Positions 51,443-60,495 of a DNA stretch of 64,000 nt are shown here, one piece after another. Position numbers and translations under genes: made by a program. This DNA is from JANMZO01 sp963763135 (lineage in GTDB: Bacteria; Actinomycetota; Acidimicrobiia; Acidimicrobiales; JANYDT01). The notes below the pieces were generated by a model. It was not told the DNA's origin and searched no databases. It was given only the letters and a program-made list of their open reading frames with translations. Within the stretch, counting starts at the first letter, position 1. Each line of letters starts with the position of its first letter. The DNA is taken from positions 143,501-207,500 of the forward strand of contig CAVXNJ010000013.1 of assembly GCA_963763135.1 (NCBI GenBank). The letters are read 5' to 3'.

Positions 51443-52762
51443 GTGTCGACGACCACAGCGCAGACAGCATTCGACCCTGCGGACGCGTCGACCAGTCGCG
51501 GCCACCGCGAACGTCCGCGTCGTCGCGGGCCCTCACCGCAGCAGTTGCGACGCCGACGTCTCGTCGCGCTCCTCATGTTCGCCACAGCCATCGTCGGGGC
51601 GCTCATTGCGCTCACGACGGCGATCGGCGCCTACCGACGCGTCGTCCATCCCGCAACGCCATCACCCACCCGACGGCGCGACACCTCAGCGTCAGCGGCA
51701 GCGGTCCCGGGGTTCGTGAGCATCAACGCCACCCGTGGACTCGACAGCGCTGACCTCGCAGCGCTTCTGGCGCGCAGCACCGCCGCAGGCCTGCCCGCCA
51801 CCGTGGTCCACCAAGGCACCCTCGACCTCACCGTCGTCGAACGTGATGGCACCATCATCAGAGCAGCACCTGACGGCACCGGCTACCCGATGAGCACCCT
51901 GGCCGTTGACCCGACTCAGATTGCTGCCACCACGAGCACCGACACCGCCTCGAAGATCAACCAGGGGCTGGTGGTTGTCGGAGCATCCGCTTCGCACACC
52001 GACGACCTACGCGTCGGTGACCGAATAACCGTCACCGGATGGAACAGTGCTTCGGCAACCTTTGTCATCGGCGCAATCGCGCCCGACACCATCGTGTCGG
52101 GCACGGAGCTCATGATGTCGATCGCGACCGCCCGCACCATTGGACTCGACCGACCCTTCAGTGTCCGTGTGTGGGGCTTCGCGAACCACGCCGCCGCAAC
52201 GACGTTCGCCCAGTCGACATCGGCAACGTGGACGCTCCAGCCCATCCGGGTCCGGACCTCGTGGAACGACCCGCTCCTCGACGACACCGTCCCCCAGGCC
52301 CGCATCAAGGTGCTGCTCGGTGAGTTCTGGGTCCGACGTGGCGTCAACGGTGCACTCCAGGTCGATCCGGGCTGGAAAACCGCAAACACCACCAACGCCG
52401 TCCTCCCGATTATCGGGCCCGTTCGCTGCCACAACACCGTGGCCACGGCAGCAGCCGCCGCGCTTCAAGATCTCAGCGACGCCGGCCTGGCATCGCTCAT
52501 CCACGCCGCTGACAGCCGTCGGTACGGGGGGTGCTTCAGTGCGCGTGTCACACGATCGCTCGTCGGCAACTCCGGCCACAACCTGTCACGTCACACCTGG
52601 GGTGCCGCGGTCGACATCAACCCAAGCCAGAACCCCTACGGCGGCCCGTCGCGCATGGACCAGCGTGTCATCGACGCATTCGGCCGGCATGGCTTCGTGT
52701 GGGGAGGAGCGTTCCTCATCCCCGATCCCATGCACTTCGAATACGTCGGCGCAGCACACTGA
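51443..52762 (+). CDS. Membrane-anchored D-Ala-D-Ala carboxypeptidase-like M15 peptidase
   Basis: 439 residues from the GTG at the predicted +1. N-terminal anchor RRLVALLMFATAIVGALIAL (about 38-60). A middle domain of about 230 residues is unassigned. The C-terminal M15/VanY domain (about 320-439) has SLVGNSGHNLSRHTWGAAVD (zinc His and Asp) and DPMHFEYVG (third ligand His). The enzyme should trim peptidoglycan stem peptides outside the cell. The large middle domain is not typical of VanY. Confidence 0.8.
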   Translation: MSTTTAQTAFDPADASTSRGHRERPRRRGPSPQQLRRRRLVALLMFATAIVGALIALTTAIGAYRRVVHPATPSPTRRRDTSASAAAVPGFVSINATRGLDSADLAALLARSTAAGLPATVVHQGTLDLTVVERDGTIIRAAPDGTGYPMSTLAVDPTQIAATTSTDTASKINQGLVVVGASASHTDDLRVGDRITVTGWNSASATFVIGAIAPDTIVSGTELMMSIATARTIGLDRPFSVRVWGFANHAAATTFAQSTSATWTLQPIRVRTSWNDPLLDDTVPQARIKVLLGEFWVRRGVNGALQVDPGWKTANTTNAVLPIIGPVRCHNTVATAAAAALQDLSDAGLASLIHAADSRRYGGCFSARVTRSLVGNSGHNLSRHTWGAAVDINPSQNPYGGPSRMDQRVIDAFGRHGFVWGGAFLIPDPMHFEYVGAAH

Positions 52763-52808
52763 AAGCCCGCATCGCCTAGCGAGCACCCGAACGACCACCT
52801 TCACAGAC

Positions 52809-52841
52809 TTCAGGGCTTGTTCAGGATCGATACGTCACCGT
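52809..52841 (+). promoter_or_regulatory. Tandem TTCAG promoter box before a decayed COG4705 gene
   Basis: TTCAG at 52809 and 52820, CACCGT at 52836-52841; TTG at 52849 would be the leaderless start. Confidence 0.6.
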
Positions 52842-52848
52842 CGCCTTG

Positions 52849-53524
52849 TTGCACGCGCTCAAAGCCGCGGGCACGAGAAGATGGCCCGTTGCCCGTATTC
52901 GAGAGCCAGCGAAACCCAGGGTCGCCGCGACACGGCCAGAGCTTGACGAGAGCGGGTTGCTTTGCAAGCAAGGTGCCCGAAGCGACCGGTCTGTTTTGGA
53001 TCACGAAACTGCTCACGATCGGCATGGGCGAATCAGCGTCCGATTACTTGGTGCGCCGCTTCGCCCCGGTTGCTGCAGTGTTCACCGCGTGCGTGCGACC
53101 GAAGGCACCCTGTCGATCCACAGCATCGACACCCCCCAACGGGAACTCGTTTACTGGGCCGCAGTCGTCACGACATTCGCGTTGGGTACCGCAGCCGGCG
53201 ATGTAGCTGCCATCACCGTGCACCTCGGATATCTCTCCGCTGGCCTGGTGATCGCCGCGCTCATCGCCATCCCCGCAATTCGGCTATCGGTGGTTCCACC
53301 TCAACGCCATCGCCGCGTTCTGGATCGCCTACGTCTTGACCCGACCCCTCGGCGCGTCGTTCGCCGATTGGATGGGCGTTGCGAAGAGCCGCGGGGGCCT
53401 GAACCTCGGATCTGGACCGGTGAGCCTCACCCTCGCCGTGGTCATCGCAGCCCTGGTCGCGGTGCTCAGCACCAGACCTCCGGGCAGCGCACTCGCACAG
53501 CCCGTCACCGGTCGGATCAGCTGA
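52849..53524 (+). pseudogene. COG4705-type membrane protein, frameshifted and shortened
   Basis: Pieces in three frames: KVPEATGLFWITKLLTIGMG and ESASDYLVRRFAPV (about 52965-53080), TEGTLSIHSIDTPQRELVYW with ALGTAAGDVAAITVHLGYLS (about 53098-53245), and TRPLGASFADWMGVAKSRGG to the stop at 53524. They follow the order of the intact paralog at 54449-55267, but about 50 codons are missing between the first two. Most likely a true pseudogene, although its promoter box is well kept. Confidence 0.7.
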
Positions 53525-53556
53525 ACGTCACTGCCCGCTGCGCATCGGCAACGGGT

Positions 53557-54439
53557 TCAGTTGATCACCGTCACGCCGAGCGAAATTGCGCCCATAGCCA
53601 AGCAGTACAGGGCGAACGGTGTCAGGGTGCGTCGCAGGAAGTAGCGCTCCAGGAACCGCACCGCAGCGTATGCCGCGAAGAACGCGGCCACACCACCGGC
53701 AAGCGCCTGGGAGCGCACCCCGTCACCGAGCGGTCCGAACAGGTCAGGGATCTTGTACAACCCCGCAGCAAAGATCACCGGCGTAGCCAACAAGAACGAC
53801 AAGTGCGCAGCGTCCTCGTGGTTCAGTCCGCGCAGCAGGCCACCGGTCATCGTGACCCCGGAGCGACTGATCCCCGCGAACAACGCCAACGACTGCGCAG
53901 TACCGATGATCGCCGCCTCGCGGAGTTCGAGCGTGGCCAGCTCCCGACCCGCAGCCTCCACCCCGTCGGAGCGGGGTGGTGGCTGTTTGGGCCCGGCGGC
54001 GCAGCCGTTCGCCGAGTAGCAAGATCATGCCGTTCACCATCAAGAACACCGACGCCGCGGCAGGCTTGGCGAACACCGTACGCAGGAAGTGTTCCAACGC
54101 CAGGCCAATGACCCCGATCGGCACTGTTGCCACCACGATCACCATGGCGAGGCGCTCATCGGGTGTCTCGATTCGCCGCTTCGCCAGGACCGAAAAGAAG
54201 GCCCGGATGATCCGGATCCAGGTTTCGCGGAAGTGCACCAGCAGGGCCAAGGCCGTTGCCACATGCAACGCCACCAGGAACGCCAGGTAGAACGATTCAC
54301 CAGCCGATTGTGCGGCCACGATGTTGTGCCATCCGAACAGTTCCGGTAGGAGCACGGAGTGGCCGAGGCTCGAGATCGGCACCAGCTCCGTGACCCCTTG
54401 GAACAGTCCAATGACAATCGCTTGGAAGTACGAAATCAA
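53557..54439 (-). pseudogene. uppP: Undecaprenyl-diphosphatase UppP (BacA-like), single frameshift
   Basis: Frame 1 from 54439 has the family's first motif, FQGVTELVPISSLGHSVLLP, and helices up to GMILLLGERLRRR. Frame 2 continues with IIGTAQSLALFAGISRSGVT (second motif, with the catalytic Ser/Arg region) and three more helices. One base is missing near 53960-53976, in the GC-rich stretch of C and G runs between RRRAQTATTP and SDGVEAAGRELA. If intact it would recycle undecaprenyl diphosphate. It follows the COG4705 gene by 9 bases and so probably shares its TTCAG promoter. Confidence 0.8.
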
Positions 54440-54448
54440 CGTCTTGGC

Positions 54449-55267
54449 CTAAGCCTTGATGCGCTTCTCGGTCACATCGGCCTGGGTCTTGGTGAGGAAC
54501 GTCACCAAGCCAATGATGATGAGCAGGAACACCGCGCTGATCACCGTGGTGCCGACGTTCAGGCCACCTTCGTCTTTCGGTGTCGACACGAAGTCACCGA
54601 TCGAGGCACCAAGCGGACGGGTCACGATGTACGCGAGCCAGAACGCCAGGATCCCGTTCAGCTTGAACGCGAAGTGCGCCACCGTTACCGCAGCGATGAT
54701 CGCGGAGAAGATCAGCACCGCCTTGCCGAAGCTGTGGATGTAATCCTCGCCCAACAAGTCGCCGGCGGCGGTACCCAACGCGAAGCTGCACAGAATGGTT
54801 GTCCAGTAGAACGTCTCGCGCTTGGTTGTGTAGATCGAGTGGATCGACAGCGTCTTCTCGCTGGCGTACCAGACGCCGAAGCTCACGATCAGGGCGACGG
54901 AGAAGATCGCCGTCAAGGGACGAAGTCCAATGCCACGGTCGTCATGCAAATAGTCCGTGATAAGCGTACCTACGACACTGATCAGCACCACGCTCAACCA
55001 GTACGCCCACGGGATGTAGCGGCGGGACCGGAACTGCAGAACCAGGGCCACGACGAGCAACGAGGCCATCAGCGCGAACGTGCCAACCAAACCGAAGTTC
55101 AACGTCGTGTTGAAGTAGTCCGAAATCGTCTCACCCACCGTCGTCGCCAAGATCTTGATCACCCAGAAATACAACGTCGCTTCCGGGACCTTGTTCAACA
55201 TCGTCCGCGCCGCGGATCTCGTTGCCTGTTTTGTGTTGACTTGTTCAGTGATGGCTTGTTCGCTCAT
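54449..55267 (-). CDS. COG4705-type multi-pass membrane protein (intact)
   Basis: 272 residues from the ATG at 55267 (GAGAGGG site). Two internally similar blocks: NKVPEATLYFWVIKILATTV with GETISDYFNTTLNFGLVG, then LSIHSIYTTKRETFYWTTIL with ALGTAAGDLLGEDYIHSFG and VTRPLGASIGDFVSTPKDEG. GD/GE acidic turns repeat between helices, as in transporters or channels. The biochemical role is unknown. Upstream TTCAG box at 55300-55332. Operon with uppP. Confidence 0.75.
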   Translation of the reverse strand: MSEQAITEQVNTKQATRSAARTMLNKVPEATLYFWVIKILATTVGETISDYFNTTLNFGLVGTFALMASLLVVALVLQFRSRRYIPWAYWLSVVLISVVGTLITDYLHDDRGIGLRPLTAIFSVALIVSFGVWYASEKTLSIHSIYTTKRETFYWTTILCSFALGTAAGDLLGEDYIHSFGKAVLIFSAIIAAVTVAHFAFKLNGILAFWLAYIVTRPLGASIGDFVSTPKDEGGLNVGTTVISAVFLLIIIGLVTFLTKTQADVTEKRIKA

Positions 55268-55299
55268 GGGGGTCCCTCTCGTTGGCTGACAGGTCGGCA

Positions 55300-55332
55300 A
55301 CCGTACGGAGCCAGTGCTGAACAAGTCCTGAA
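55300..55332 (-). promoter_or_regulatory. Tandem TTCAG promoter box for the COG4705-uppP operon
   Basis: Minus strand: TTCAG beginning at 55332 and 55321, TACGGT at 55305-55300 (16 nt after the second half-site). Here the start codon is about 25 nt further on and is preceded by a ribosome site, so this transcript has a short leader. Confidence 0.65.
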
Positions 55333-55417
55333 CGGACAGCGCCCGGCAGCGACAGCGGAGCAAAGCGTGTAGCCGGACGTCATGTCATCCACACGACCGC
55401 CAAGGCGCTCCGCTCCG

Positions 55418-55450
55418 CTCAGAGGTCCTTCAGGACTCGGTCCGTACCGT
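55418..55450 (+). promoter_or_regulatory. Tandem TTCAG promoter box for the GT39 gene
   Basis: CTCAG at 55418 and TTCAG at 55429, TACCGT at 55445-55450, ATG at 55458 (29 nt after the second half-site). Confidence 0.65.
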
Positions 55451-55457
55451 GCCTGTC

Positions 55458-57602
55458 ATGGGTGCACAAAGCACAACTGATCTCGCCGCACCCCCGCGCC
55501 CTGCCGACGTGCATCTCGGAAGTGGCATCACCGAACGCCGCTCCGACGGGACCGGCTCTGGCGCATCACGAGCTCACGTCCCCGACCAAACCCGAGTCTC
55601 ATCAGTTCCTCGGACCCATCCTCACGCAACCAGCCCAAGCCGACACCCCCGATCCGGTCACCGTCGACTCCGTGGGACCGACAACGCCATCGTCGCGTTA
55701 GTCGCCGCTGTTCTCGCCTGGTGGCACCTGACCCTTAACGGGCTCGGCAACACCTACTACACCGCCGCCGCAGTCACCGGGTCGCACAACATCCGAGCAT
55801 TGTTCTTCGCAGCGTTCGACCCTTCCGCGATCATGGCAATCGACAAGCCACCTCTCGGTATCGTCGCACCAGCAATGGCCATCCGCTGGTTCGGACTGTC
55901 GAGCTGGAGCGTCCTCGCACCACAAGGCGCGATGTTCATCATCGGCGCGCTTGTCGCCCACCGGGCGTTCCGGCGATGGTTTCGTCCGGCCGCCGCCAAT
56001 CTCGCCACCGCAGTGCTGGTGCTGACCCCGATCGATGTCGCCGTCGCCCGCAGCAACAACCCCGACGAACTGCTGGTCCTACTCGCCATCGTCGGACTGG
56101 TGCTGCTGGTCGAAGCGATACGCCACGACCACCTCGGCTGGGTACTTGCCGCGGGACTATGTGTCGGGCTGGCGTTCACCACCAAACAGCTCCAGGCCGT
56201 CGTCGCCGTGCCCGCCTCGTTGATCGCCCTGCTGAGCCTCTCCCAAGGCCGGTGGATGCGACGACTCGCACGGACCGCTTCCTACGCCGGCATCGCCGCG
56301 GTCAGTTCTTTGGCGTGGATCCTCACCGTCGACCACTTCAACCCCGGCATACGGCCCTACGTTGCGAACTCCACCAACAACACCGAGTTCAACCTGGCTT
56401 TCGGTTTCAACGGCGCCCACCGGGTCCGTCAACTCCGACACCCGCCGTCGTGGGTGCCCCAGCACGGGGGATGGGCCACGAGCATCGGCAAGCTCCTGGC
56501 CCGGTTACTCCCACAACGCAACCTCCTCGGCCCCAGCTACCTCACCCAGACCAGTTGGCTGCTTACCGCAGCACTCATCGGCGGCGCGCTGGCCCTCGCC
56601 ACACGATCCCGGGCACGGCGAATCACCGGGGTGCTCCTCGCGTGGACCGCGTCGCAGACCCTCGTGTTCGCGTATAGGCCCGGCAAGTTCTCTCCGTATT
56701 ACCTCGCCCTCTACTCCCCGGCGTCGCCGCGTTACTCGCAGCCGCCACCGACACGTTCCTGTTCACCAAGCGCACAACACCGTCGGACCAGGCCACCGTG
56801 CGATCTGACACCACAGCCATGACCATCATCACGGCCACCATCGCCATCACCGCAGCCGTCGCCACCAGGCACCTCAACTTGTGGACCGTCGCCGCCCCCC
56901 TCACGCTCGCCACAATCGCCATCACCCCGTTCCAACTTCAACGCCGCATCCACCAACCCAGCAGAACCAACTCAACGCAACGCACCACTGCGGACCGCAG
57001 GGCGGGCGTGCTCCGGTTCATCGCGATCGCCTCCACCGTCGCTCTGGCCATTGGAGTGCCCGCCCGCTGGACCTTCGCAGCAATCACCCAACCGCAAAAC
57101 CCTGTCGTCCCCAACGCCTCGTTGCAAGCCCTCGCCGCACCCACCGTGCAGCAGCAAACCATCGCCCGCAACGACGCCCACCTGCTCCGCTACGCAACCC
57201 AGCACCGCGGCACCGCACCCCTCGTCCTCGCCACCCCACGGATCACCGACAGCGCACAGCTCGTGATCACCGGAGGCCAGTCCCGCACCGCTCGGCGGAT
57301 TCTTCGGGACCGACCCCTACCCCCAACTCGCCACCTTCACCGAGTGGATCAACGCTCGCCGGCTTCGCTGGGTCGCCCTCCCCGAGCTCCCACCCGGCCG
57401 ACGAACAGCAACCCTTCCACCCGCCACCGTCGCCAAACCGTGGGGACCCTGGGTCCGAACCCACTGCACCGCCACCCCGACCGCCGTCTGGGGAGGAACT
57501 GACCGGGCCGCGTACTGGCAGCACTACCGCCACGGACCCCTCCATTCACCCCTCGCCCTCTACGACTGCCAACGAGACCCCACCCATCGAGGAACCCCAT
57601 GA
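55458..57602 (+). pseudogene. GT39-family (PMT/ArnT-like) glycosyltransferase, two frame breaks
   Basis: About 715 codons if repaired. Hydrophilic N-terminus of about 70 residues, then a polytopic GT39 core: NTYYTAAAVTGSHNIRALFF, FDPSAIMAIDKPPLG, SNNPDELLVLL, LAFGFNGAHR. The frame breaks at the C-run 56716-56719 (LALYSP then GVAALLAAATDTFLF) and near 57292 (ITGGQSRTA then GGFFGTDPYPQLATF). It ends CQRDPTHRGTP. Such enzymes move a sugar from a polyprenyl-phosphate donor to an acceptor outside the membrane. The donor could be DPA or another lipid-linked sugar. Both breaks may be sequencing errors. Confidence 0.75.
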
Positions 57603-58236
57603 CCGCAACGACCAACACATCTCGGACATCGACCACCCGATTGCTCACCGCGGCCTTGCTTGCCGTCGCCGCAACCACCGCCGCGCCGAGCAGCGCCAGA
57701 GCCGCCGCTCGGACCCCCACCACGACACGGCACGGTCCAGCGTCGCAAAAGGCGTCGTCGTGACCGCCAAGACGGCAGCTATCCGTTCCGCAGCGACACC
57801 CAAGCAACCCGGATTTTCCGTCCACACCCCGGGCAACACGCCAATCACCGTTCGTTCCGCGCCGGACGCTGCCACCCGAGCGATCGGGCACCGAGCAAAC
57901 GGCAGCCGCCTCTCGATCATCTGCCAGACCAAGGGCACCAAGGTCCACGACACCACGACCGGCCACTCCAGCACCCTGTGGGACAAGCTCAGCACCGGCG
58001 GCTACGTCTCCAACCTCTACACCCACGCCTACTCGCCAACCACCACCGGCTACACACCGGGGCTCAAACGATGCACTTCGAACACGACAACCAAACCGGC
58101 ATCGCGAACCACCACCACCACCACCAAAGCCCGGTCAACCGTCGCCACCCCATCGGCATCCGCGACCAAAGCACCGTCACCGGCCCCGGGCACCCCGGTC
58201 GGTGCCGCGGGCACGGTGACCACCAAGGCCCCGTGA
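57599..58236 (+). pseudogene. Secreted SH3-like domain protein, single frameshift
   Basis: ATG overlaps the end of the glycosyltransferase (ATGA). Signal peptide with TTRLLTAALLAVAATTAAPS; the frame breaks at the A-run 57747-57750, then VVVTAKTAAIRS leads into an SH3-type region of about 80 residues (TVRSAPDAATRAIGHRANGS, SIICQTKGTKV, LWDKLSTGGYVSNLYTH) and a Thr/Ala/Pro-rich tail. SH3-like domains bind wall components. Probably cotranscribed with the glycosyltransferase. Confidence 0.65.
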
Positions 58237-58273
58237 TGTTGTGCGCCCGTCAACGATCGACGGCTTGACCACG

Positions 58274-58306
58274 TTCAGGAGCCTTTCAGCACCTGCGCCG
58301 CATGCT
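58274..58306 (+). promoter_or_regulatory. Tandem TTCAG promoter box for the deacetylase operon
   Basis: TTCAG at 58274 and 58285, CATGCT at 58301-58306, GTG start at 58313 (28 nt after the second half-site). Confidence 0.65.
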
Positions 58307-58312
58307 CATCGG

Positions 58313-59038
58313 GTGCCCACCGAACCCAGCGACGCCACACCGCAGCTCAGCCGCCGCAGCTTCCTCGCCGCCACGGCTGCAATCCCCATGATCGCAACCG
58401 GTGCCGGATCGCGCGGAACACCCCGGGCAACCACTCGTTCGGTGTTCACCCCGCACGGCCCATCGGCATCCACCCACGTCGCGCTGACCTTTCACGGCGC
58501 CGGCGACCCAGCCCTCACCACCAAAGCCGCCGCCACCCTCCGGCGCCTCAACGCACCGGTCACGGTCTTCGCCGTCGGAACCTGGGTCGAGGCCAACCCG
58601 GGCCTGATCCGAACCCTCGCCGCCGACGGGCACGAACTGGCCAACCACACCTACACCCACCCCGCACTGCGCCGTCTCAACCGTGCCGCCGTAGCCACCG
58701 AGATCGCCGGGTGCGCGTCCGCACTCCAACACATCACCGGACACATCGGCACCTGGTTCCGACCATCAGGCACACCCACCCCGACCAACCTCATGCTCGA
58801 CGAAGCAGCCAAAGCCGGCTACCCCACCGTCGTCGGCTACGATGTTGACCCCCTCGACTACCAAGACCCCGGGACAGCACTCGTCGTCTCACGCACCCTG
58901 GCCGGCGCCCACGGCGGGTCGATCATCAGCCTCCACCTCGGCCACGCCGGCACCGTCGCCGCCCTCGAGCCAATCATCAACGGCCTCCGCAAGAAGGGCC
59001 TCCAGCCGGCCACCGTCACCACCGTCCTCGCATCGTGA
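58313..59038 (+). CDS. Tat-exported polysaccharide deacetylase-like protein
   Basis: 241 residues from a GTG at the predicted +1. Tat signal LSRRSFLAATAAIPMIATGA. NodB-type fold: the usual TFDDG is LTFHGAGDP, the metal-binding HxxxH is HTYTHP, then WFRPSGTPTPTN, and ISLHLGHAG near the end. Replacement of the first motif's aspartates is unusual; a metal could be held by the Asp of GAGD instead. Likely acts on N-acetylated wall sugars, but activity is uncertain. GTGA overlap with the next gene. Confidence 0.75.
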   Translation: MPTEPSDATPQLSRRSFLAATAAIPMIATGAGSRGTPRATTRSVFTPHGPSASTHVALTFHGAGDPALTTKAAATLRRLNAPVTVFAVGTWVEANPGLIRTLAADGHELANHTYTHPALRRLNRAAVATEIAGCASALQHITGHIGTWFRPSGTPTPTNLMLDEAAKAGYPTVVGYDVDPLDYQDPGTALVVSRTLAGAHGGSIISLHLGHAGTVAALEPIINGLRKKGLQPATVTTVLAS

Positions 59039-60261
59039 CCGCCCCACGCAGCCAACACCAACACCCGCTGAGCGTCGCACCGCTCACCAGAACCACCGTC
59101 GCAATGGTGAGCATCGCGTTGATCGTTACCGGCTGCAGCGCCGCCACCCCATCCCCGGCATCCGTCCCCCCGGGCGTCACTCAAAAGGCGGTTCCGCAGT
59201 CTGCCGTTTCGTCGCCCCAGACGGTGTCAGCGCAACCCGAACTGACAACGACACCGGCGAACGCCGCCGCGCGGATAGATCCCTCCAACGTGTACGCAGC
59301 AACCACCGGAACACTTGCCCCGAGCGTCGCCGACATCACGCCACGCGTCTACGTGCCCAACAGCGACGAAGGGACCGTCTCCGTCATCGACCCGACCACC
59401 TACGAAGTCGTATCGACGTTCAACGTCGGCAAGAACCCGCAACACATCGGACCATCCTGGGACCTTTCCACCCTCTACGTCTCCAACGACCTCGGGAACT
59501 CCCTCACCCCAATCGACCCGATCACCGGAACACCCGGCACCGCGATCGATGTCTCCGACCCCTACAACCTCTACTTCACCCCCGACGGCACGTCGGCAAT
59601 CGTCGTCGCCGAACGCATGCGCCGCCTCGACTTCCGCGACCCACACACCTGGCAACTGCAGTACTCCATCCAGATCCCCCACAAAGGCGCCAACCACCTC
59701 GACTTCACCGCCGACGGCACCACACTGCTGCTGTCATGCGAGTTCTCCGGATGGCTCGTAAAGATCGATCTTCCAACACGCTCAATCACCGGTGAACTCG
59801 ACGTCAAGGGCCAACCGATCGACGTCAAGCTGTCACCAGACGGCCAAGTGTTCTACGTGGCCAACATGGACCGCGCAGGCGTATCCGTCATCGATCCGAA
59901 CACCATGACCGAGACGTCGTTCATCCCCACCGGAATGGGCGCCCATGGTCTCTACCCCAGCCGCGACGCGACCCGGCTCTACGTATCGAACCGCGCCGCC
60001 GACAGTGTCTCCGTCATCGACTTCGCCACCCGAACCGTGACGGCCACCTGGCCCTTCAACGGGACGCCCGACATGGGCGGCGTCTCCGCCGATGGCAAGG
60101 AGTTATGGCTGTCGGGCCGCTACCGAGGCGAGGTCTACGTGATCGACACGGCCACCGGAACGCTCACACACCGGATCCCCGTGGGCCGTGGACCACACGG
60201 CCTCACCTTCTTTCCACAACCCGGCCGCTACTCCCTCGGGCACACCGGCAACTACCGATGA
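59035..60261 (+). CDS. YVTN beta-propeller lipoprotein
   Basis: 408 residues. Signal peptide ends in the lipobox VTGCS. From about 90 there are roughly seven blades with the YVTN pattern: RVYVPNSDEGTVSVIDPTT, TLYVSNDLGNSLTPID, QVFYVANMDRAGVSVIDPN, RLYVSNRAADSVSVIDFAT, LWLSGRYRGEVYVIDTATG. Surface-anchored propellers serve in binding or recognition; the ligand is unknown. Coupled to the deacetylase by GTGA. Confidence 0.85.
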   Translation: MTAPRSQHQHPLSVAPLTRTTVAMVSIALIVTGCSAATPSPASVPPGVTQKAVPQSAVSSPQTVSAQPELTTTPANAAARIDPSNVYAATTGTLAPSVADITPRVYVPNSDEGTVSVIDPTTYEVVSTFNVGKNPQHIGPSWDLSTLYVSNDLGNSLTPIDPITGTPGTAIDVSDPYNLYFTPDGTSAIVVAERMRRLDFRDPHTWQLQYSIQIPHKGANHLDFTADGTTLLLSCEFSGWLVKIDLPTRSITGELDVKGQPIDVKLSPDGQVFYVANMDRAGVSVIDPNTMTETSFIPTGMGAHGLYPSRDATRLYVSNRAADSVSVIDFATRTVTATWPFNGTPDMGGVSADGKELWLSGRYRGEVYVIDTATGTLTHRIPVGRGPHGLTFFPQPGRYSLGHTGNYR

Positions 60262-60495
60262 CCCGTCTCCATGTCTCCTCACGAACATCTGTCTCAACAC
60301 CGCCGCCACCGCGCAATGGGCAACCCGCCTGCGGGAGCCGCCACCGGCAGAAACCTCCGACTCGTGGCGAACATCCCCGACCAGGCCCCGAACCCGACCG
60401 GCCCCCCACGACGCGGCCCGTCACCCCCTGCGAAATGAACGCGGACGCATACCGCACGACCACGAGTTGCATCTGGCCGAGGAGACTGGTCGTGC

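Noticed and set aside
52846..54111. 421-codon plus frame across the COG4705 relic and uppP
   Set aside because: Chance open frame; only its part from about 53098 to 53245 matches COG4705, the rest is antisense to uppP.
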